Source: Flavobacteriales bacterium UBA1937 (GTDB lineage Bacteria > Bacteroidota > Bacteroidia > Flavobacteriales > Weeksellaceae). Taken from it: a stretch of 64,000 nucleotides of DNA. The position numbers and the translations under genes were made by a program. The notes under the pieces are model-generated. The model did no database searches. It was not told where the DNA came from and saw only the letters and a list, made by a program, of their open reading frames with translations. The number at the start of each line of letters is the position of its first letter. Position 1 is the first letter of the stretch. This document shows, one piece after another, positions 9,076 through 15,611 of the stretch. The DNA is taken from contig DDFD01000073.1 of assembly GCA_002337005.1 (NCBI GenBank), positions 1 through 64,000 of the forward strand, in the 5' to 3' direction.

Positions 9076-9828
9076 CTATTTCCTAAAAATCGTCCTCGGT
9101 TCCGCCTGCGCTTTTGGATAAATACAGATTTCGGCAATAGAAACCCTATCTGGTGCGTTTACACAATAGGAAATAGCATCGGCAATGTCTTCCGCAATCA
9201 AAGGTTCGTAACCTGCGTAAACAGTTGCGGCACGTTCTTCATCACCTTTAAATCTAACTTTAGAAAAATCGGTTTCTACAGCTCCTGGTTGTACATTGGT
9301 AACTTTGATACCAAATTCTGTAAGTTCAAGACGCATTCCTTCAGAAATGACATCAACTGCTTTTTTACTTGCACAATACACCGTTCCGTTAGCATAAGTT
9401 TGTCTTGCAGCTACAGAAGAAATATTGACAATATGACCAGAATTATTGGCTTTCATTAATTTAATAATCGGTTGAGAAACATAAAGTAGTCCTTTTACAT
9501 TTCCGTCCATCATGGCATCCAAATCCGAAATATTGGCATCTGAAATTGGCTCTAAACCATGCGCATTTCCTGCATTATTGACCAAAACATCTATGTTTTT
9601 CCATTCTTCGGGAAGAGAATTGATAGCATTTTGTACTTCCTGTTGGTTTCTTACATCAAAAATCAAGCTGTACACTTCTGTAATGTTGCTTAATTGAATT
9701 TGTAAATCTTCTAGAATCTCTTTCCTCCTTCCACAAATAATTAATCTGTGACCTTGTTTTGCAAAAATTTCGGCAGTTGCTTTGCCTATTCCCGAAGTTG
9801 CTCCGGTGATTAATATTGTTTTTTTCAT
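9076..9828 (-). CDS. SDR family NADP-dependent oxidoreductase (YdfG-like)
   Basis: Classical short-chain dehydrogenase of about 250 residues. It has the TGATSGIG cofactor loop, NNAGNA, a catalytic Ser in NISSVAAR and a YCASKKA active-site Tyr/Lys pair. CGRR after the second strand points to NADP preference. It is closest to the YdfG-type 3-hydroxy-acid dehydrogenases; the real substrate is unknown. I chose the inner ATG at 9828 because the fold starts at MKKTILITG. An ATG seven codons upstream (9849) is possible. Confidence 0.85.
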   Translation of the reverse strand: MKKTILITGATSGIGKATAEIFAKQGHRLIICGRRKEILEDLQIQLSNITEVYSLIFDVRNQQEVQNAINSLPEEWKNIDVLVNNAGNAHGLEPISDANISDLDAMMDGNVKGLLYVSQPIIKLMKANNSGHIVNISSVAARQTYANGTVYCASKKAVDVISEGMRLELTEFGIKVTNVQPGAVETDFSKVRFKGDEERAATVYAGYEPLIAEDIADAISYCVNAPDRVSIAEICIYPKAQAEPRTIFRK

Positions 9829-9874
9829 TGTAAAATGTATGATGTACAAAGTAATAAGTACAATGTTACGATTG

Positions 9875-9882
9875 CAAAGTTA
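9875..9882 (-). promoter_or_regulatory. -7 promoter box of the SDR gene
   Basis: Minus-strand TAACTTTG matches TAnnTTTG and lies 46 bases before the ATG at 9828 (25 before the alternative ATG at 9849). Confidence 0.45.
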
Positions 9883-9896
9883 CTTTTTTGGATTAA

Positions 9897-10097
9897 TTAA
9901 TGCATTGCTCCTAAAGAAAAATTATTGGCGCAAATTCCAAATCCTATAATACAAGTAATAACACATGTTACCATCGTAATTAATGCATTTTTTCTATAAA
10001 TTTTACTAAAAATAGCTACAAAAAACGCAACTGAAAAAACAGCTATAGAAGCTATTTCTATCATTATTCCTAAGGTTACTAAAGTATCTTTATCCAT
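9897..10097 (-). CDS. Small two-TM membrane protein with C-terminal GFGIC motif
   Basis: The 66-residue product has two predicted membrane helices (about residues 8-30 and 38-56) joined by a short basic loop, SKIYRKN. Its C-terminus, IIGFGICANNFSLGAMH, matches the ends of the two genes just upstream in the operon (IIGFGMCSTTGIFGF and VIGVGVCSWALSGLSGMH), so the genes look like paralogues. I do not recognise a named family. Its position downstream of the radical SAM and Lgt-like genes suggests a shared membrane-linked job. Confidence 0.65.
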   Translation of the reverse strand: MDKDTLVTLGIMIEIASIAVFSVAFFVAIFSKIYRKNALITMVTCVITCIIGFGICANNFSLGAMH

Positions 10098-10106
10098 ATT
10101 TACTTT

Positions 10107-10457
10107 TTAAAATCCGAAAATTCCTGTGGTGGAACACATCCCGAAGCCAATGATTAAGCAGATAATTAAATATATTACAAAATTAATTTTTTCTTCTTTT
10201 GATAAGCTTATATTTTGATAGTAATTAACAATTCCTCCAAGTAAAAAAACAAATCCAATCACACCAAAAATTCCGTAAAAAATTTCAATGTAGGGTTGTT
10301 TATAAGACTTTATCAATAAATAAATTAACAGAATTAAATTTAAAATAAAAATGGTGAGATTAACCTTAAATTTTTTCTTTCTTAAAAACAAATTGAATAT
10401 GCCAATGAAAAAAACAATGGGAGAAATCAAAAATAAAAGGGGTATAAATTCTTGCAT
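10107..10457 (-). CDS. Small four-TM membrane protein with C-terminal GFGMC motif
   Basis: This 116-residue protein is very hydrophobic with about four predicted helices. The last one ends in IIGFGMCSTTGIFGF, the motif shared with its neighbours. The C-terminal half lines up with the 65- and 66-residue neighbours, so it may be a paralogue extended at the N-terminus. It lies nine bases before the next small gene. No known family was recognised; it is presumably in the inner membrane. Confidence 0.65.
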   Translation of the reverse strand: MQEFIPLLFLISPIVFFIGIFNLFLRKKKFKVNLTIFILNLILLIYLLIKSYKQPYIEIFYGIFGVIGFVFLLGGIVNYYQNISLSKEEKINFVIYLIICLIIGFGMCSTTGIFGF

Positions 10458-10482
10458 TATAACTTTAAAATGAATAATTAAA

Positions 10483-10680
10483 TTAGTGCATTCCGCTTAA
10501 ACCAGAAAGCGCCCAACTGCAAACACCAACACCAATCACCAACATTACCGCTGCCACAATTAATTGATTAATGCCACTTTTCTTTTTCTCTGCATCTTTA
10601 GAAGCCGCATTAAACATTCCTTTGAATAAAACAATTAAAAATATTACCCAATAAATGGGTGTGAGCAAGAGTATTACCAT
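10483..10680 (-). CDS. Small two-TM membrane protein with C-terminal GVGVC motif
   Basis: The 65-residue protein has an N-terminal helix (PIYWVIFLIVLFKG), a charged loop (KDAEKKKSG) and a second helix ending VMLVIGVGVCSWALSGLSGMH. It lines up with the broken gene upstream at 10705-10890: YWIIALILLIKG against YWVIFLIVLFKG, and VIMLI...GGGFCSM against VMLVIGVGVCSW. The conserved Cys two residues after the last Gly is the main family mark. Function is unknown. Confidence 0.65.
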   Translation of the reverse strand: MVILLLTPIYWVIFLIVLFKGMFNAASKDAEKKKSGINQLIVAAVMLVIGVGVCSWALSGLSGMH

Positions 10681-10704
10681 AGTTGGGTTTTTTATTTAGA
10701 TTTT

Positions 10705-10890
10705 ATGAAGAGTACACCATGCTACAAAATCCACCTCCAATAATCAACATTATAACTCCAATGATTAGCTTTGTTAAACCTTTGTTCTTGTCCTGATTCA
10801 TTTGTATAAACCTTTGATTAACAGAATTAAAGCTATAATCCAATAGCTTGCAACTAATGCAATTAATCCAAAAATCATCACGCCTTCCAT
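10705..10890 (-). pseudogene. Broken paralogue of the GxGxC small membrane protein family
   Basis: Starting at the ATG at 10890, which overlaps the end of the radical SAM gene, the first frame gives about 30 residues ending LLIKGLYK at a TGA (10800-10798). A second frame, opened by an ATG overlapping that TGA, gives MNQDKNKGLTKLIIGVIMLI. Near 10740 the first frame resumes with GGGFCSMVYSS and TAA at 10707-10705. Joined together, the pieces match the 65-residue neighbour over its whole length. Two opposite frameshifts are therefore likely. Two short coupled genes, or sequencing errors, remain possible. Confidence 0.6.
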
Positions 10891-12290
10891 TGTTCTCTTA
10901 TTTCTTTTATTTTCCCATCTCTGTACAATAAATTCATCGTCTCGAAAGGAATCATTTTGTACTGATTACTCACAATATGAACGCAAGATTTTTTTACTGC
11001 TCTCACATCAAAATCATTGGCATCCATAAAATTCATAATGATAATTCTAAACAAATTAGAATAATCTAAAGTATCCGATTTTACCGTTGGTAAACAACAC
11101 ATTAACTGCTCAAATTCTCCACCTTCGCTTCCTGCGCAATCTACCGAAATTCCTGTGCTAAAAAGGTTGGTCATGTGTTCCTTAATCCTTTCGTCATGTT
11201 CATAGACAATGGTACTTCTAGAATTATTGAGAATATCTTCGGGATTAATGTACCTTGTCATTGGGAAAACGTTGGTTTCTTCGCCATTATTAAGTTTCAA
11301 AGCATACGCCATACAAAGCGCATCTGGATTACACGGAACTGGGATTAAATCTTCTTTGGTGAAAACATTAGATTGTTCTACAATTTTTCTACGCACTTCG
11401 GTAAGTGTAATTTTCTCTGATTTTGCGCCATCATTATCGGTTCTACCTGCCAATTGAGTCGGTTGAAAAGTAACACCTCGTACTGATTTTTGTTTCAAAG
11501 CATAATCTATAATTTCGCCCATTTCATCATCATTTAATCCTTTTTGAAGCGTAATCACTAGAGTAGTAGAAAGGTTAAATTCATTAAGATGTTCAATGGC
11601 TTTTTGGCGAACTTCGGTTAAATCTTCGCCACGCAATTCCTTTAAAACTTCTGGTTTGAAGCTATCAAATTGCAGATAAATCTCAAAATCAGGCATATAA
11701 GTCGCCAATTTTTCTACAAATTTTTTGTCTTTGGCAATTCGTATTCCATTGGTATTGAGCATCAAATGTTTAATCGGTTTTGATTTGGCAATATCCAAAA
11801 TTTCAAAAAATTGCGGATGTACCGTGGGTTCACCACCTGAAATTTGCACCACATCTGGTTCGCCTTCATTTTCTACAATGGTATCAAACATTCTGTTGAT
11901 TTCTTCCAAAGTACGGTGTCTTCCATAATTAGGGGCAGAACTGGCATAACAAGTAGGGCAAGTAAGATTACATCTATCCGTAACTTCTACAATCGAAAGG
12001 CAAGAATGTTGCTCGTGATCGGTACACAAACCACAATCGTAAGGACAACCAAAATGCACTTTGGTATTGAATTTCAGAGGCATTTCCGATTGTTTGTTGT
12101 AATTTCTGATTTGTTTGTAATATTCTACATCATCGGCAATCATTACTTCTGACTCACCATGATTTTTACAATTTTTGAGCATCCAAACTTTTTGGTCTCT
12201 AAACACAATTTTAGCATCTATGGTCTCCAAACATTCTGGACAAAGGCTTTTGGTATAATCGTAGTAAATGTAACCTCTTTGTTTGTGCAT
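10878..12290 (-). CDS. Radical SAM protein of the tetraether-lipid-synthase-like (MJ0619/Tes) family
   Basis: The 470-residue protein has the full layout of the MJ0619/Tes group. An N-terminal CPEC pair (Cys17, Cys20) and a CKNHG stretch form a possible metal site. Next come GCPYDCGLCTDH near residue 82, the radical SAM cluster motif CNLTCPTC, and SGGEPTVHP. More cysteines in the C-terminal half (PCNPDALC, DCAG, CC) could hold extra Fe-S clusters. Archaeal Tes joins lipid alkyl chains through C-C bonds; bacterial members are mostly uncharacterised. It sits directly after an Lgt-like gene, which hints at lipid work, but the reaction is inferred only. Confidence 0.8.
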   Translation of the reverse strand: MHKQRGYIYYDYTKSLCPECLETIDAKIVFRDQKVWMLKNCKNHGESEVMIADDVEYYKQIRNYNKQSEMPLKFNTKVHFGCPYDCGLCTDHEQHSCLSIVEVTDRCNLTCPTCYASSAPNYGRHRTLEEINRMFDTIVENEGEPDVVQISGGEPTVHPQFFEILDIAKSKPIKHLMLNTNGIRIAKDKKFVEKLATYMPDFEIYLQFDSFKPEVLKELRGEDLTEVRQKAIEHLNEFNLSTTLVITLQKGLNDDEMGEIIDYALKQKSVRGVTFQPTQLAGRTDNDGAKSEKITLTEVRRKIVEQSNVFTKEDLIPVPCNPDALCMAYALKLNNGEETNVFPMTRYINPEDILNNSRSTIVYEHDERIKEHMTNLFSTGISVDCAGSEGGEFEQLMCCLPTVKSDTLDYSNLFRIIIMNFMDANDFDVRAVKKSCVHIVSNQYKMIPFETMNLLYRDGKIKEIREQWKA

Positions 12291-13049
12291 TTAGTATTGG
12301 TTTTGATTATAATAACGGGAAAATCTTAAGAAAAATTTCCAATAATAAAGATAAATAAAAATTCCGCACCATTGAATAATGGTAAGTCCTAAAAATATTT
12401 CGTATCTGGGTTTTAGAAATTCCATTAAAAATCTGAACGTAAAATATAGGAGCATGAAGATAATAAATGCATCTCCATTTCTATAATTTCGGTATTTTTT
12501 TTGAAGTAATTTTTTAAAAAATACAAATAAAACCGCCAAAAAAACCATTTCATAGAGCATAATTGGATGGCGCAACTTACCATCACCTAAATTCATTCCT
12601 GTGAAAAATTGGGTCTCAACACCAAATGTAGTTTCGGCAATTCCCATAGAAAAACAACCAATTCTACCGATAAAAAGCGCCAAAATAATCGGTAAAACAT
12701 ACAAATCTCCAGAAGATTCTTTTTCACCAATGATTTTTTTGACTCCTTCTACCCCGAAAAGTCCTCCTAAAAATCCTCCTAAAACCGTTTTGTTGTTATA
12801 AAATTCTAGAAAATTAGCATGCTGAAAAAAATCTTTAATCTCAAAAGCTGCAATTAATCTAGAACCAAGCAAAGCCCCAATCATTGCACCGAGCATAATC
12901 CAAAGTCTATTAATATCCGATATTTTATCTTGATGATTTCTTTTGAGAAAATAGTAATAACGCACCCCAATAAAAAACGCCAACACTTCAAAAATAAAGT
13001 GAAGATGATAGGTTTGACCTTGAATTTCAAAAGTAATAGGAAAGTTCAT
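12291..13049 (-). CDS. Lgt-like membrane protein, probably not a canonical prolipoprotein transferase
   Basis: The 252-residue polytopic protein resembles prolipoprotein diacylglyceryl transferase. It keeps the GRIG loop arginine, RHPIMLYE (for RHPSQLYE) and YFTFRFLMEF (for YGxxRxxxEF). The segment matching SFHGGLIG reads TVLGGFLG, so the histidine essential in E. coli Lgt (His103) is Leu, and the Asn after GRxG is Cys. It probably binds a phospholipid or lipid-like substrate but may do another transfer. Its ATG overlaps the yraN stop by one base, and its stop abuts the radical SAM start. Confidence 0.75.
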   Translation of the reverse strand: MNFPITFEIQGQTYHLHFIFEVLAFFIGVRYYYFLKRNHQDKISDINRLWIMLGAMIGALLGSRLIAAFEIKDFFQHANFLEFYNNKTVLGGFLGGLFGVEGVKKIIGEKESSGDLYVLPIILALFIGRIGCFSMGIAETTFGVETQFFTGMNLGDGKLRHPIMLYEMVFLAVLFVFFKKLLQKKYRNYRNGDAFIIFMLLYFTFRFLMEFLKPRYEIFLGLTIIQWCGIFIYLYYWKFFLRFSRYYNQNQY

Positions 13050-13420
13050 TAGTTGGCGTCAAATGCTTCGAAAGCGTTTTCTAAATGAGTGATTTCTAGT
13101 TTCCCAGAATCGTCTGGAAGCACCGAAATAGCATCAAATCTAGTTTCTTTATCAATATTATTCTCTTCTAAAAAATAATTGGCTGCGGAAACTAACAACC
13201 TGATTTTCTTTTTATTAATAGCTTCTTGTGGTAATATAAATGCATCTGTAGCTCTGGCTTTAACTTCTACAATGATGATTTGGTTTTCAAATTCTGCAAT
13301 AATATCTATTTCCGCTTTTTGATAACGAAAATTTTTGGCTAAAATTTTATAGTTTTTTTGAACTAAAAAATTCTCTGCCAATTCTTCTGCTAATTTACCA
13401 AATTCGTTGTGATCTGCCAT
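13049..13420 (-). CDS. yraN: YraN family (UPF0102) nuclease-fold protein
   Basis: The 123-residue protein has the standard YraN order: FGKLAEELAENFLVQKNYKIL, then AEIDIIAEFENQIIIVEVKAR, which holds the Asp...Glu-x-Lys core of the PD-(D/E)XK fold, then an INKKKIRLLVSAANYFL helix. The family is often called a predicted endonuclease distantly like Holliday-junction resolvases, but its role is not established. It heads the run of minus-strand genes leading into the Lgt-like and radical SAM genes. Confidence 0.85.
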   Translation of the reverse strand: MADHNEFGKLAEELAENFLVQKNYKILAKNFRYQKAEIDIIAEFENQIIIVEVKARATDAFILPQEAINKKKIRLLVSAANYFLEENNIDKETRFDAISVLPDDSGKLEITHLENAFEAFDAN

Positions 13421-13455
13421 TATTAGTTTTCAGTTTGTGTTTTTTGGTTGATAGA

Positions 13456-14388
13456 TTATTTAAAATCAATATTAACCTTTTCATCAACCTCCATTTTTAT
13501 TTTTGCTCCAATAATTAATGGTCGGTTGTCAAAAATATGGCCGTTCGGAAAACCAAACAGAGTCGGGAAGTTGTATTTTTTCAAACGTTGAGCAATAATT
13601 TCGTAGGCAAATTCATCGAAAGGTGCTTCGTAGTTTTTATTTTCTTTTTCATCGCCCATATTTGTCATTCCACCAACAATTAATCCTTTAATTTTTCTGA
13701 AAACGCCTGCCAAATCTAGGCTCATCAACATTCTATCAAGTGCATAAAAATTCTCGCCAATATCTTCTATAAAAAGAATTTTGTCTTTAAATTGATAAGA
13801 ATAATTGGTGCCAAGAAGCGCATAAATTAAGGCTAAATTTCCGCCGATTAATTCTCCTTCCGCTGTTCCTTTTTTGTTGAAATGATGCTTTTCTAAAGAA
13901 TACTTCAAGTTTTTTCCTTCCAAAATTTTGAAAATATTCTCATATCCTTCTTCAGAAACGCCGAAACTTGCGGTTTTAATCGTTTGTCCGTGTATAGAAG
14001 CAAATCCATTTTTCAATAAATAACTGTTAATCACCGTATTATCAGAATAACCAATGTACCATTTCGGATTTTCTTTAAATTCTGAAAGTTTAAGATGCCT
14101 CAACAAATGCTGACAACCATAACCTCCTCTTGTTGCCCAAATTGCAGAAATTTCATCATCATTTAAAGCCCAATTCAAATCCTGAATTCTTTCTTTTTCG
14201 GTGCCAGAATAATTATATCCGTTTACAAATTTTCCTAAAGTATATTTCCCAAAAACAGGTTCATAACCTTTTGATTTTATTAAATTTAAAGTATTCTGTA
14301 AAGGTATCTCTTCTACAAAACCAGCAGGAGAAATAATGGCAATTTTATTACCTTTTTTTAAGTATTCTGGGAAAATAATATTTTTCAT
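13456..14388 (-). CDS. LD-carboxypeptidase (S66 family)
   Basis: The 310-residue protein shows the S66 signatures: IISPAGFV near the N-terminus, ATRGGYGCQHLL, the nucleophile Ser in GYSDNT, IEDIGE with the catalytic Glu, and GFPNGH with the catalytic His. Such enzymes remove the terminal D-alanine from cytoplasmic tetrapeptides during cell-wall recycling. No signal peptide is seen, in line with cytoplasmic LdcA. The gene stands alone, with 42 bases to the LysE gene. Confidence 0.88.
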   Translation of the reverse strand: MKNIIFPEYLKKGNKIAIISPAGFVEEIPLQNTLNLIKSKGYEPVFGKYTLGKFVNGYNYSGTEKERIQDLNWALNDDEISAIWATRGGYGCQHLLRHLKLSEFKENPKWYIGYSDNTVINSYLLKNGFASIHGQTIKTASFGVSEEGYENIFKILEGKNLKYSLEKHHFNKKGTAEGELIGGNLALIYALLGTNYSYQFKDKILFIEDIGENFYALDRMLMSLDLAGVFRKIKGLIVGGMTNMGDEKENKNYEAPFDEFAYEIIAQRLKKYNFPTLFGFPNGHIFDNRPLIIGAKIKMEVDEKVNIDFK

Positions 14389-14429
14389 TTTGTTGGAAAA
14401 TAGAATCTGGTAATTAGTTTATTAACTTC

Positions 14430-15119
14430 TTAGCGAGTATTTTTCTTATATTTTACTTCCTTTTTTTCGGCTTCTTCTAAACGTTTATCAAACTGGTTGA
14501 ATTTCTTATAACTCTGTAAAAAGATGAAAAAACTAAAAATAATAAGTATAATTCCTACTCCTTTTCTGATGTTATTTGCTAGTTTTTCTGTCAGTTTATC
14601 GTGAAATTGTTTTGCTAGAAAAATTTTAACTAAATCTATCGTGAGATAAGTTAAAATAACCAATGAAACATACAGTATAAAATTCTGTGTATCAGGATAT
14701 TGATTTCTAACAGAAATTACAGTTACCAACCAAAAAAGTATAACTCCTACATTAAGCAAATTAAACAAAAAACCATTAATAAAAGTTTTAAAATAATTCT
14801 GATTGATGAACTTGGCTTCGTCTGGAAGGTGCATTTTGGTTTTAGAAACCATCATAAAAATTCCGTAAACAAAGACAATAAGTGCCGTGATTCTATAAAA
14901 ACCAGGGTGATCATCTATAATGGTTACAATATCTCCGCTGGCAAAATAAGAGGCTACAATGCACAGAATATCAGCAGAAATTACACCAATATCTAATGCT
15001 AAAGCGTGTTTATGCCCTCTGGAAAAACTGGTTTCAATCAAAAGGAAAAAAATGGGCCCGATGAAAACCAGACTCAACATAAATCCTAATCCGATTGCTG
15101 AAATGATAAGTTCAAGCAT
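14430..15119 (-). CDS. LysE/RhtB family exporter
   Basis: The 229-residue membrane protein has about six predicted helices. Its start, AIGLGFMLSLVFIGPIFFLLIETSFSRGHKHAL, is typical of LysE/RhtB amino-acid exporters. A charged cytoplasmic tail follows the last helix. The exported molecule cannot be told. A -7 box lies four bases before the ATG, so its mRNA may lack a leader. Confidence 0.82.
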   Translation of the reverse strand: MLELIISAIGLGFMLSLVFIGPIFFLLIETSFSRGHKHALALDIGVISADILCIVASYFASGDIVTIIDDHPGFYRITALIVFVYGIFMMVSKTKMHLPDEAKFINQNYFKTFINGFLFNLLNVGVILFWLVTVISVRNQYPDTQNFILYVSLVILTYLTIDLVKIFLAKQFHDKLTEKLANNIRKGVGIILIIFSFFIFLQSYKKFNQFDKRLEEAEKKEVKYKKNTR

Positions 15120-15123
15120 TTAA

Positions 15124-15131
15124 CAAAGATA
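15124..15131 (-). promoter_or_regulatory. -7 promoter box of the LysE gene, near-leaderless
   Basis: Minus-strand TATCTTTG is followed by TTAA and then the ATG at 15119. This is the third case in the window of TAnnTTTG-N4-ATG, after sufE and the DUF2520 gene. Confidence 0.55.
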
Positions 15132-15192
15132 AGAAATAAGTATTTAAAGATTGAAAAAATTAAAAGATTAAAGGATTTACAATTCAATCTTT

Positions 15193-15570
15193 TTAATTAG
15201 TTTTTTTTTCTAAATTTTCAGATAAATATTTAATAAAATTAGAAATATTAGAAGATATTTCCTTCGAAAGAAGGATTAACTCTTCTAATATTTCTATATT
15301 TCCTAAATTCAATCTTTTAGCAACAAAAACCATACTTCTCACTTCTGCACAACTTCCTTTTGCAATTTTTAAATACTTTATAAATTGCTTATTATTGTTG
15401 TATTCTGAACCTTCTGCTGTATTATTAGAAATAGAAAATACTGCTCTTTTAATTTGATTATTGAATTCGAATTCTTTTTCAAAATCTTGATGCTTTAGAA
15501 AAATAAAAACCTTTTCAACTAAATCTAAACTTTTTTGATAAACAGGAAATTCTTGAAAATTTTTGGTCAC
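15193..15570 (-). CDS. Four-helix bundle protein (S23/IVS family)
   Basis: The 125-residue protein fits the IVS-encoded four-helix bundle family: an FPVYQKSLDLVEKVF first helix, SNNTAEGSEYNNNKQFIKYLKIAKGSCAEVRSM in the middle, and a long C-terminal helix. First seen in rRNA intervening sequences, these proteins are common as single genes in Bacteroidota. Their role is not settled, though nucleic-acid binding is suspected. No rRNA is nearby. Confidence 0.85.
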   Translation of the reverse strand: MTKNFQEFPVYQKSLDLVEKVFIFLKHQDFEKEFEFNNQIKRAVFSISNNTAEGSEYNNNKQFIKYLKIAKGSCAEVRSMVFVAKRLNLGNIEILEELILLSKEISSNISNFIKYLSENLEKKTN

Positions 15571-15611
15571 AATCTTAAAATTTTTAAATGCTTAAATCAT
15601 TAAATATTAAA

